From: Paralithodes platypus
Taxonomy: Eukaryota; Arthropoda; Malacostraca; Decapoda; Lithodidae
Length of the DNA: 64,000 nt
Assembly: GCA_032716605.1 (NCBI GenBank)
Contig: CM064495.1
Span: 20,623,836 to 20,687,835 of the forward strand
Reading direction: 5' to 3'
This document shows, piece after piece, positions 54,987 to 64,000 of the stretch (position 1 is the first letter of the stretch; each line of letters starts with the position of its first letter). The position numbers were made by a program, and so were the translations under genes. The notes under the pieces were generated by a model. The model made no database searches. It saw only the letters and a list, made by a program, of their open reading frames with translations, and was not told the DNA's origin.

Positions 54987-55850
54987 AGTCTAACTACAAT
55001 AGGCATTATGCAAGGGACGTGGGTTTTGAACATAACCCTCGTCTTCATATTGATGCCTGTTCCTTTATGTGCCGGAACATAATATAGTCGATAAATAATG
55101 ATAACCGTCTCTGCAATATATAGCATTCAATACATACCTTGGCATACCTACGATATACAACATCAAATTGGCACTCTTTCTGGGACTTAATACAATATAT
55201 GTTTAGCTTATAACATATAATGAAGTGTGTGTGTAAACCATTTATCTATTAAATGTAATCTGCCAACTGAATGGCGACCCAGTAGTGGTCGGGTCCTGGC
55301 AGTTCCAGGACGAGCTCCATAGAAACTGAAACTGACTGACTGAGTTTAAACCACCCAGTTTCGCTGAGTGTAGACTGTGTTCGGATGCGATACACGTGCG
55401 TGGTGTCTAGAAAGGGGTTCATCCCCTGGTCCACAATTTACCGCCGTGACTGTACCAGTACGGAATAGCAACAGCAAATTAAGAAAAATTGACAATTGAA
55501 TCGTAACCCAAGAAATATTTTACAAAACCGATTGAGTAATCCTGATCCTTATAATTTACTCTACAACTCTGTTTTTCGAGTATTCCACTCCAAACAATTT
55601 TGTTGCAGAGATTCAGACATTTAGGAACAGAACTAGAATAACACTATATCTCTAGCAGTTGCTGATTCTGAGATTAACTGTTTGAAAAATCAGGTAGAAC
55701 AGGATTTCGAGGTAAATAGTTTTGGTGGTAGCAACCCTCCAGCTGTAAATAGGACTTTCGAAGTTTGTGCATCTTGAAGACTTTGGAGGTCTTATGTGTA
55801 TGAGTTTAATTCAGATCGATATATGAGGGCAACGTCAGAATCAAACTTAG
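54987..55850. other. No gene recognised
   Basis: Unique sequence. The minus-strand frame near 55249-55434 shows no known motif. Confidence 0.4.
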
Positions 55851-55862
55851 ATATATATATAT

Positions 55863-55947
<85 letters not shown>

Positions 55948-55951
55948 TACC

Positions 55952-56031
<80 letters not shown>
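55851..56031. repeat. AT microsatellite
   Basis: About 180 bp of (AT)n with three short 'ACCGGT/ACCGAT' interruptions, like the array at 21127. Confidence 0.95.
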
Positions 56032-56035
<4 letters not shown>

Positions 56036-57001
56036 TATTTTGGTTTTCACGTTGCCGCTCATTACACCATTGCAATTTTTAGACATTCTTCCCACGTATC
56101 ATGATTATTCATATCCAACTCTACAGAGACCCCCAACTCGCAAATGGCTGGGAGCGGAGTGAACGTCGTCAATTGAAAGACATTTTGGCTGACCGAAGAC
56201 TAAATCCACCGTATATTCCATATTGGTCGGCAATAATTTGAAAGTGTAACCATGAAAATTAAAAGAAAGGAATGGCAGTGAGAGGAATGAGGGACAGATT
56301 CAATGAGGAGGAATTCACGGGAGGAAGTTTGCGAGGAGGAACTATTGAATATTGACACCAAGTTCCCCTCAGTAAATACTACTAAGAAAGTTGAGGTCCG
56401 ATGGGAGGAGTCAATACGAGGGAAGGAAGAACAAGAAGAAAACGAAGAAGAAGAAGGAGATGAAGGAGAGAAACAACAAAATTGAAAGTTGAAGATGAAA
56501 GGCAAACAGAAGAAATGTGATAACGTAAAAGATGAAAAAAAAAAAAAAAAAGGTAAAGGGAAAGAAGGAAGAGGAGAATCTACTATTGCCAAGCAGTTCC
56601 CCTTATCAAATACTGTACTATTATTTAGGTCGTTGGAGTAGGCCCTGAGGAGTCAATGACGAGGAAGGGAAGAACAGAAAAATAAAGAGAAAAACGATAT
56701 ATCAAGGAATAATAATAATAATAATAATAATAAAAATACTACTACTACTACTTTTTTTTTTTTTTTTTTTTTTTTAACAACCACTCAGCCTGTGCAATGT
56801 GCATCCCCTCTTTGGACCCTAAACCAGGTCAGAACAGTCATCAAAGCGTCCGACTTGGTAGTCATTCAGCTACTTACTATTCAGGGGTCAGCACTCAGAC
56901 TCATCATCGTGGATTACTACTACTACATTGATTTTTATTTAATATTGTTCATACATTTTATTTTACAAGCATCAGATATTACTATTCAACACCATGCAAC
57001 T
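56032..57001. other. No gene; GA-rich patches, AAT repeat and poly-T run
   Basis: GA-rich coding-like patches near 56300-56480 are low complexity. (AAT)n lies at 56706-56733, ACT repeats at 56739-56751 and a T25 run near 56752-56776. The last 80 bp may be 3' untranslated sequence of the RT element on the minus strand. Confidence 0.45.
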
Positions 57002-60000
57002 TCAATCCAGTCTCCTTCCTATGCGACCCTCTGCCACTGCTGCCTCGTAGTCCACTTCTGCCACCGTCGCTGGTTGTGGTGCAGACAGTCTTGTTCCCCG
57101 CAGGCATAGTAGTGCTGATCTGAGCAACGAGAAAGATAGACAGCACCTCATCCAGGCTACAACGTGGCTCCTGGGCTGTTTCTTCTTCTCTGCGATGATC
57201 TCTGCAAGCCTTGAATAGAAGCACTGGGCCCTAGGTCCCATCCCTCCAGATGTGGTGAAGACTAGTGGGGTAAAGCTGCCATGTTCGATATTTAAGATCC
57301 TTTCCCCATATGCCCTGACCATCTCTTGTTCATTCCTCTTGTGTGCAGCCTCCAGAGACAGCCCGCTGTAGCTATGGGCCATAGGGTCGAATATTCTTAC
57401 GTCAAAGAATGCTCGCTGTGCTCTTGTCCAAAAACTTCTTGCACTAACGTCCACTCTTGCTTCGTTGGATGTGTTGGCCGTCCTGTGCTGCAAGATCTCT
57501 CCCTCCAAGGGAATGAGTGATGGTTCGCGCACCACATCTCGACACACCTCCCTGAGCATGTTCGCCGTTACATCTCTTACTTCATCGTGCCTGATGCTGA
57601 TGAATCCTCCCTTCTTACATATCATGCTGTGGTCTGCATCGTTGTTGATTCCACAAACGCATCGATCGGGCAGTCCTTCAATCGGCCAATCATACCTCAG
57701 TGCAATAGCATCATTAAATTCTTGTTTGTTTAGATTGAAGCCTTTTGCCTTGATTGGTAGTGTTGTCAGCCAATTTGAAGCACCCGTTTCTTGTGCTATT
57801 TGTACTTTTCTTGTTAGTCTCGGGGAAAGTTGTCGCATCAATTGTGCCAGGTCATTTTTCTGTGAGTTTGCCTCTCTGACGTGATGGTCTTTCTGATGTT
57901 GTAGATGTCCGCCTGGTCCACTTCGCCGTCAGGATCTTGCGCTACGATGCGTTCAGTGAGAGATTCTGTTATCTTTACTGAGTTCTGGTGTTCCGTTGTC
58001 GCCCTCCTCACCGGATTGATGATTCCAAGCCCTCCTAACCTAGGAGGAAGTGCGAGCAACTCCCTCTCTGTAGCATTTGGGGTGTGGGACTTCATCCAAG
58101 CTGGGATGAGTTTGTCTCTGATGGCATCTTCTAGCGGTTGAAGTTGTGGACCCACGTTTGGAATGGTACGCATCAAGTAGGTCCAGCGGTGTGTGACCCC
58201 ATATGTGAATGCCGAATATGCAGCCTGTGGTTCCGTCTTTGCAATTTTGCCTAGTATTTCTATTTCGTTTACCCACTCTCTGACCTTCTCTTCCATGTAT
58301 TGCTTCTTGAACTCTTCTGTGCCAATCACTGCCCCTAGATGACGCTGTCCGTCCTTTGTTACGACCACTTCACTACCGTTGAAAGCTTCTAAGGCATTTT
58401 CGTAATGTTCTGCTTTTACTATCAGTATAGACTTACTAGCATTTGGAAAGTATCCTATTTCTGGTCCCCCTTGTGATACTTGCTCCCACCAGCTCTTGAG
58501 ATCATTGACTTTCCCTGCTCCAGTGAGATCATCTGCATAGGCCGCCTGCTTAACGTGTGTCGTCTCATGTCTTGTTAATGATAGCAACACCGAGAGACCT
58601 AATGCGTACATCGCCATGCTACTGGGTCCCCTTGTGTGGTTCCTTCCATTGATTTCAGTGCCGTTCCACGTCGTGAGTTTTGGTTGTTTACTATGAAGAG
58701 GTCTGCAGGCTGTTTATAGGTATTCTCTACATAGGTGGCTAAGCTGGGGCATTTTACCCTGATGTTGTGAATTGCTGTCTTTCTGTTGATGGTGTTAAAG
58801 GCATTTGATGCATCCACTAACAGCACGGCTTCACATTCTTCTTGCTCATATATTTCTCTTATTGCATGAATTGCTGCCTCTCCCCCTGCTTGGTGGCCAG
58901 CACACACTTGGAGATTTCCAGCCACTGACCGCACATCGTCCTTCACCACCTCCATTATGCATTTTCCGATGATTCTTCTCAACACTTCACCCACCCCTAC
59001 AGGTCTGCACCCTGGATTCTTGTCCAATGGTATTAGACGACAAGCTGTGTCCAAGTGTTGACAATCTTGAGTGGCCATTTTTCTTGCAAGATCTGCCAGC
59101 GCCCTGCGTAAGTCGGTCGCTGCAACTCCGAAAAGTGTGCTGCTCAGGATTGTTCTCCAACCGTTTGCATCCATCCCTGAGGGTCCTGCACTGCCTTGGG
59201 TCCGTAGAGCCTTTTTCCAAATCTTCTCGCCTGTGATTTGTTCGTAGATGACGGGGTTCGGTGGTATATAAGCCCCCTCTAGCTTCTGACTCTCGGATAT
59301 ACTAGGTTGCGGATGTTTCTCTTCCAGCAGCTTGATGGTATCTCTTGTGATAGGCAACAGCCCACCAGCTGCCTCCTTTGTCAGCGATCGTATTGCAGGT
59401 GCCACTTTACCTTGCCTCATCTGGTCGCCGAATCTCCTGGCCTTGTCCTCAGTGTTTTCTCTTTTGTGTTGCCGCCTGCCTTGTCTCTCTTGTAATGCTC
59501 TGGCTTCACTGAGTAAGTCATCCATCTTGTTATCATTCCACAGTTTCACTCTATTTGTTAGCGCTGTGACGTTTTCCGCTTGTCTAGAATTGCGGTGAGT
59601 TTTTTGAAAGAAGAGATGTGGAATGCTGAAAAATAACTTGAGAGCATACGGGGCTAAAGATCTGTCATAGACATACTTATAAATGAGCTTTTTCATCTCT
59701 GTCAACAGTTTGGTGGTGGCGTCACATTTAGGTGGGTTGAATAAACTGTGTGCAGACCAATCTACAATTTCTGAGTAAGCTGCCTCTGTCCACATTTTTA
59801 CCTCCTCTCCCCGTAGTCCTTTCCATTGAAGGGGTCCTCCTCTACCATCAACTTCTGCGGGTCTCTCCAGGGCTGCTTCCCTCTGTGGTCCCACCTCCCT
59901 GTGTGCTTCTCGGGGCTCTTCGTTGCGTGGCATATCGTCGTTTCTACCAGCTATATTTGGCCTTGTTTGCACACCACCCTCCTCTCCAGCATCTCGGTGC

Positions 60001-60370
60001 TCGTCTCCGGGTCTTTGGACTCCGCTGGGCTCACCGTCACCCACCATGTCATGTGGTTGCCGCCCTTCTCTCGGGCCCCCTGAGGGTCCCGCACCTCCAC
60101 ATGCTCGGTCGGGTTGTTGCCCATCGCCGTGTTGTGTCCCGTCAGCTTCATCCCTTCGCACTCTCTGGGCACTGGCTGCCGCCCTTCCCTCTGTTATTAC
60201 ACTATTATAAGGGTTGCGACACCGGGAACCTTTATTACAGTTTATGCATCCTTTTTTTTTAGCACGCATTTGCATCTTGTACATGTATGCCCGTTCTTTG
60301 TACAGATGCAACACTTGTTAGTCTTTGACCTTTGTGATAGGTCTTCATCTAAACTTTCATCATCCTCCAT
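57002..60370 (-). pseudogene. Unusual reverse transcriptase with Cys-rich N-terminus and nuclease-like C-terminus
   Basis: About 1,120 codons, separated from one frame by three single-base deletions: the T9 run at 60252-60260, near 58615, and the T5 run at 57855-57859 (plus strand). The best start is the ATG at 60370, which opens on an acidic stretch and a Cys/His cluster ('KCCICTKNGHTCTRCKC', then 'GCINCNKGSRC'). A charged, low-complexity region follows (about 59850-60170). The RT has 'GCRPVGVGEVLRRIIGK', 'LLVDASNAFNTINR' (near 58800), 'EGTTQGDPVA' (near 58630) and YADD (near 58530). The C-terminal third has 'CVCGINNDADHSMIC' (near 57640), 'RHDEV' (near 57580), 'ARVDV' and 'FFDVRIFDP' (near 57385-57460), laid out like the zinc knuckle and restriction-like nuclease of R2-type non-LTR elements. 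The nuclease assignment is an inference, and I cannot name the family. No RNase H or integrase is seen. Confidence 0.75.
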
Positions 60371-60992
60371 TATACCCTTATGACACTTCCATCTGTTCTC
60401 TTGCAATGTCTTTTACGCTTTACACTAAGGCTATTTAGCTTCTGTTTTTCTTTTTTTTCCAAAACTTAATTTATCTTATTTACCGTACCTGCCCGTAACT
60501 TCCGTAAAAACAACCAAATATTTTTCGGTATGTGTGCCTAGATTATTTTGAACTAGAGTGTGTATTCCCTATCGGTGTTGTTGTATGCCATATTTGATAT
60601 TCCCCCTGGCTGGCTGGTGGGATGTATATATTAGGTTGTGTTGTATGTGAACAATTTGGTGTTATTACGTGACATAAACACACTGAGTAAGCGGCTAGAT
60701 AGGACAACTAGGCAGATTTTGGCTTTAATAAAGATGTTCGTTATTTCCTTTATAAACCGTAATGTTAGCAGTACTAATAGCAGCGGTAGTTGTAGAAGTT
60801 GTATTATCAATAAGGATTAGACCTTGGTTAATGAGAAGATAGGATATTAGGTATTGTGGAGATTGAATTAGTTAAGAATGAGATTACTGCGAAAGAATAG
60901 ATAGATAGGTAGCGATAAAGAGCTAAAGAGAGAGCTAGAGAGAGAGAGATAAGCGCTGCTTAGGCTGTCTTAATCCAAAAGAATAGATAGAT

Positions 60993-61026
<34 letters not shown>

Positions 61027-61289
61027 CTATTTAGCCTACCTATCCAGCTTGTATATCTCAGAAGTTTTCGACTGTAAGATTATCCCCTTGCGGTCACTGT
61101 TTTTTTGTTTCCGTACCCTACAATGACTCATAGATTCACTCTCCTTTATTTTATGACCTAGAGAGAGAGAGAGAGAGAGATTAGGTGCCCCCACACACAC
61201 AAGATAAATAATATATCCTGAAGGTGGCCACATCCAAACATACCCTGCACCATCTGATTGAAAGGGCCAAGATACGACAATCCTATGGG
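60371..61289. other. No gene; AG microsatellites
   Basis: Upstream region of the minus-strand RT element, possibly including its 5' untranslated region. (GA)n runs lie at 60996-61024 and 61159-61180. The plus-strand frame at 60638-60820 has no recognised motif. Confidence 0.4.
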
Positions 61290-61648
61290 TGAGTAAACCC
61301 AGGGAAAAGCAACAGTATATCCTTGAGAACGCTACTCTCCAAGAAATAGCTACATAGTTCATAATACGTCATACCCGATAGTCTAACATCTTGTATGTAA
61401 CTACACCCTACGATTTAATGTTCCAGAGTGTGTTTGTTCTTTTCCTCGCAGACCTGGCACTTGGTATAATCGGCGCAGCAGACTGAACTAACCTGCCAAA
61501 GACACCGGTACCCCGGTCTTATTCTGGCCGTAACCATGTCACATTGCCTTGTATTTGTTTTGTATTTACCATACTTCAGAGGTTTGTCACAGAACAAGTT
61601 ATGATGCTTAATAGTAATGCTTGCAGGTCTTTCTGAATTCCTCAGCAT
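61290..61648 (-). pseudogene. Non-LTR RT C-terminal zinc-knuckle fragment
   Basis: The minus strand reads 'RPGYRCLWQ', then 'CQVCEEKNKHTLEH' and, after an in-frame TAA at 61415-61417, 'IVGCSYI'. This is the CX2C...H...H..C knuckle that follows the RT in many non-LTR elements (more often 'HTLEHYI..C'). No RT core is attached. It ends about 90 bp before the LTR. Confidence 0.55.
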
Positions 61649-61740
61649 TGGCCTTCTTACAGAATACTTTAATTATTTTCATAGACAGACTATCGTATAA
61701 ATACGATAGACTATGACTCTTTTGTGATCTTGTATGTCTC

Positions 61741-62479
61741 TGTGACGTCACGATCTCTCCTACAGCACGATGTAGGACGAGTAGATCGTATATTATAAGA
61801 TTGTAAATAAGTTAAGTTATAAAAGGCCTAATATGCTATTAAGCAATATTGCCATGGTCTTATGTAGTATATATGAATTTATCGTATATATTAATATAAT
61901 TTATCGTATAGAGCAACCTAAATGCGGTACGATAATTTGGGCTCCTGGCGGTTTGCCAAGGCAGCAAGGTGTGCTTTTGAGGTACGTCAGAGCCTTCACG
62001 AACACCAACCAGTTAACATCTAATTTTCCGCCCTCAGTTGATCGTGCTTTTGTGCCTCTAATCACAATACACATACAGCAATACACACAGCTACACCATC
62101 ACGACGCTCTCATCGACATCATGACTGACTGATAGATAAGCATAATATTCATGTCCATTCCCATGTAATCATTTATTCTTTCTTTAACTTGACTCGTGTC
62201 GGGACCGAAGTCTCGTTCCCCATTGTCCACCACCATATTGGGTAAAACGTTCTCCCTTGCCTCATTGCCACGTGGAACTATTGGTGAGTTAATTCCTGGC
62301 TAATATTAACCCTTATAACCTTACCCTATAATTATATACATTTATTATGTGAGACCTTTGGATATAAATTAGCTTGTTTCAGATTGAATTCAATTTAGAT
62401 ATAGAGTATTCATTTAGATTGATTTGATTTGATTCATTATAGCTTAGTAATATTTAACTTCCATTGATAGTTTACCACA
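61741..62479 (+). mobile_element. BEL/Pao-type 5' long terminal repeat
   Basis: The segment begins TGTGACGTCA and ends CCACA, immediately before a primer binding site, so it has the TG...CA ends of an LTR (739 bp). It carries a CRE palindrome at its first bases (61743-61750), a TATA box at 61818-61826 and a splice-donor-like G/GTGAGT at 62283-62289. The 3' LTR lies beyond the window, so the 5' limit is inferred and the target duplication cannot be checked. No clear AATAAA is seen. Confidence 0.65.
61818..61826 (+). promoter_or_regulatory. TATA box of the LTR promoter
   Basis: TATAAAAGG, a consensus TATA box, about 80 bp from the LTR start. It would set the start of the R region. Confidence 0.55.
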
Positions 62480-62480
62480 T

Positions 62481-62497
62481 TGGTGCCCAGACCCGGG
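62481..62497 (+). promoter_or_regulatory. Primer binding site (tRNA)
   Basis: TGGTGCCCAGACCCGGG starts one base after the proposed LTR end. It begins with TGG, complementary to the CCA end of a tRNA. The primer tRNA is not assigned. Confidence 0.7.
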
Positions 62498-62526
62498 AAC
62501 TAGCTACCAGTAAGGGATCTTAGGCA

Positions 62527-63194
62527 ATGAGCAAGGGATTAGCCCAGGGATGCAGGAGCAAGGACCCCGGAGGGGTAGGGCTTGGCTATCTTCCTGTACC
62601 TCAGGCGCCGGTACCTCAGCGAATAGCCATAGTGGGACATTCTTATGCCACTAGGCTAAGGGCAGCTGACGGAGGTACTGAGTCGTATCGGGCGTCAGAG
62701 GGGGAAAGAACTTTCCGGCTGACCTACTTCGGGGTACCGGGAGCAACCGTTGACACCCTGAAAGCCTCCCCCCAGTGGGGGCAAGTGGTACGGTTTAGGC
62801 CACATATGATCTTTTGTTTATAGGCGGCAATGATATACGCCCCGGTACAGTGCCCCGCGAGTTAGCTGACGCAATTAAAGAGGTGGCGCTGGATCTGGAG
62901 CGTGAGTCCGGAGGAAGCTGCAAGATCGTGGCAATTGAGAGCCGGACGAAAGTCCGAGGGTTCTCAGCTGCGGAATTTCAGGCTATAAAAAATTCTGTTA
63001 ACCGCGCCCTGAGGTGTCGGTTAATAGAAACGAAGCACCGCTTTGTTTCCATCACACTCAGCATCCGAGACCTCGACCAGGATGGTGTCCACCTCGACTT
63101 AGACACCAATCAAGTCCTATATAACAAAATTGTAGGGCTAACGAAGCGTTGGCTAGAGAGGGACGCCGGGGTTGTGTCATTGCGCTTGCCTTAG
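62527..63194 (+). pseudogene. SGNH/GDSL-hydrolase-like ORF in an LTR retrotransposon leader
   Basis: About 220 residues fit the SGNH hydrolase pattern: block I 'IVGHSYA' (nucleophile Ser, codon 62641-62643), block III 'IGGNDI' (Asn, near 62828) and block V 'DGVHL' (Asp/His at 63081-63092). This is a complete catalytic set, with spacing normal for the fold. The family hydrolyses esters or thioesters; the substrate is unknown. The start at 62527 is the first ATG after the primer binding site. A one-base deletion near 62817 breaks the frame. The ORF precedes the gag-like frame and is in a different frame from it. Related esterase domains occur in CR1 ORF1, so capture from a non-LTR element is possible. 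No signal peptide is visible. Confidence 0.7.
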
Positions 63195-63442
63195 TCCTGC
63201 TTCCCACCCATCGTCTTTCCCCAGTAATGTTCTTTTCAGTTTCAGACTTCCTGTGACATATGACCTGACCTAACATTTTTTCTTGTTCAATATGATCCAT
63301 TAGTAGGTATTGCTATTTAGTGTACTATTTGTTCTCCATAACATAGAAGTCCGCAGGTTGGCGTCTCTTAATTAGACTATTGATTTGCCGTTGTCCTTGT
63401 AACGTAACATTTAGATACATAGCCTATAGGCTCACATGCAAA
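63195..63442 (+). other. Spacer between hydrolase ORF and gag, with splice-acceptor-like sites
   Basis: Two pyrimidine tracts followed by AG (63223-63224 and 63238-63239) lie 200-220 bp upstream of the gag ATG. They could accept splicing from the donor in the LTR and allow gag expression. This is a positional inference only. Confidence 0.3.
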
Positions 63443-64000
63443 ATGGATAAAGACCATAATGAGACACCGTCTAGTGGGGTGCTAAGCAAAGCCCCTAAAA
63501 ATCAAAGGGCGGGACTTCGGGGAGTGTTAAATAGGCTAATTGTGGACTTAAACACTTTCATCACTACTGCTGATCTAGAGGAATTGGAGGCTAGATTAGA
63601 TAACGTCCAGGCTACCCACGGTCGTATTACGGCTCTGAGTGAGGTGATTGTGGCTGACATGATAGAGGAGGAAGAGATAGTTACAGAGTGTGATAATCGC
63701 GCCCTCTATGACGAACCTGTCTTTAGAGCGAAGCGCCTATTACAGCGTGCTGTCGCAAGTAAGAAGGGAGGCGATAATGAGGCCCATAGAAGGGCTGACC
63801 CAAAACATACTGTACACCTCCCAAAGCTCAATCTTCCTACATTTGGGGGCAAGTTAACCGAGTGGTTAGCTTTTTGGGACGTATTTCGATCTACGGTTCA
63901 TGAATCCTCTTTGGATAATGTCCGCAAGTTTCACTATCTGAAGGGACAAATGGAAGGAGAGGCCTTACATTTAATAGAGGGTTTTGCAGTAGTAGGTGGT
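63443..64000 (+). CDS. gag: BEL/Pao-type gag, N-terminal part, continues beyond window
   Basis: An uninterrupted frame of 186 codons runs from the ATG at 63443 to the window end. After a charged, helix-prone region (residues ~30-110) comes 'HLPKLNLPTFGGKLTEWLAF' (from residue ~125) and 'KFHYLKGQMEGEAL' (near residue 170). This is the hallmark of the gag-like domain (DUF1759 type) at the start of BEL/Pao polyproteins. Protease, RT, RNase H and integrase would lie to the right. No stop or shift is present in the visible part, so this copy may be young. Confidence 0.85.
   Translation, partial: MDKDHNETPSSGVLSKAPKNQRAGLRGVLNRLIVDLNTFITTADLEELEARLDNVQATHGRITALSEVIVADMIEEEEIVTECDNRALYDEPVFRAKRLLQRAVASKKGGDNEAHRRADPKHTVHLPKLNLPTFGGKLTEWLAFWDVFRSTVHESSLDNVRKFHYLKGQMEGEALHLIEGFAVVGG

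Noticed and set aside
59750..60262. 170-codon plus-strand frame opposite the RT element
   Set aside because: Shadow of the GC-rich coding strand on minus; no motif of its own.
61833..62132. 99-codon frame inside the LTR as a gene
   Set aside because: It lies within the proposed LTR, lacks motifs and is better explained as chance.

Overview
The window looks like gene-poor, repeat-rich nuclear DNA of an arthropod, most plausibly a decapod crustacean. The grounds are interstitial runs of the arthropod telomere unit (AACCT/TTAGG), dense AG, AT and GA microsatellites, a crowd of CR1, Jockey and RTE non-LTR retrotransposons, a Merlin-type DNA transposon, a BEL/Pao-type LTR element and tRNA-derived SINEs. 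The taxon is an inference from repeat content. I found no convincing single-copy host protein gene, rRNA or intact tRNA gene. Every recognisable protein is a mobile-element protein, and nearly all are broken or truncated.

Layout. 1-2160 is the 3' part of an RT/RNase H retrotransposon. 2.5-19.5 kb is a nursery of small DNA transposons: TTAA-flanked (piggyBac-like) MITEs, a large foldback with telomere-like sequence at its apex, two near-identical MITEs with 20-bp inverted ends, and eight copies of a hairpin-bearing repeat. A Merlin (IS1595/ISXO2-like) transposase pseudogene at 8442-9979 is flanked by inverted arrays of a 58-bp repeat. 12.25-14.3 kb is a CR1-type element. 20-36.5 kb carries decayed CR1 copies, a nearly full-length Jockey-type element with a poly(A) tail (24921-27850), the nuclease half of a second Jockey-like family (28010-29715), another CR1 with an almost continuous RT (30058-32127), a 15-bp minisatellite (33000-33835) and a third Jockey-like copy.

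38.1-42.9 kb is a three-layer nest. A Jockey-like fragment was split by a 4.2-kb CR1, which was itself split by a TTAA-flanked insertion (39971-40609). 44.4-46.7 kb is another CR1 copy, followed by a 600-bp polypurine tract. 49.95-51.4 kb is an RTE element split by a 541-bp retroposon with a 12-bp target duplication. 57.0-60.4 kb holds an unusual reverse transcriptase with a cysteine-rich N-terminus and a C-terminal zinc-knuckle/nuclease-like region; three single-base deletions separate it from one long frame.

61.74-64.0 kb is the left end of a BEL/Pao-type LTR retrotransposon: LTR with TATA box, primer binding site, an SGNH/GDSL-hydrolase-like reading frame, then the start of gag running off the window. 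The hydrolase frame between leader and gag is the most unusual arrangement seen here. The cysteine-rich RT, the repeat-armed Merlin element and the hairpin repeat family follow it. Many frame breaks are one-base indels in homopolymers, so some elements may be more intact than they look if those are assembly errors.
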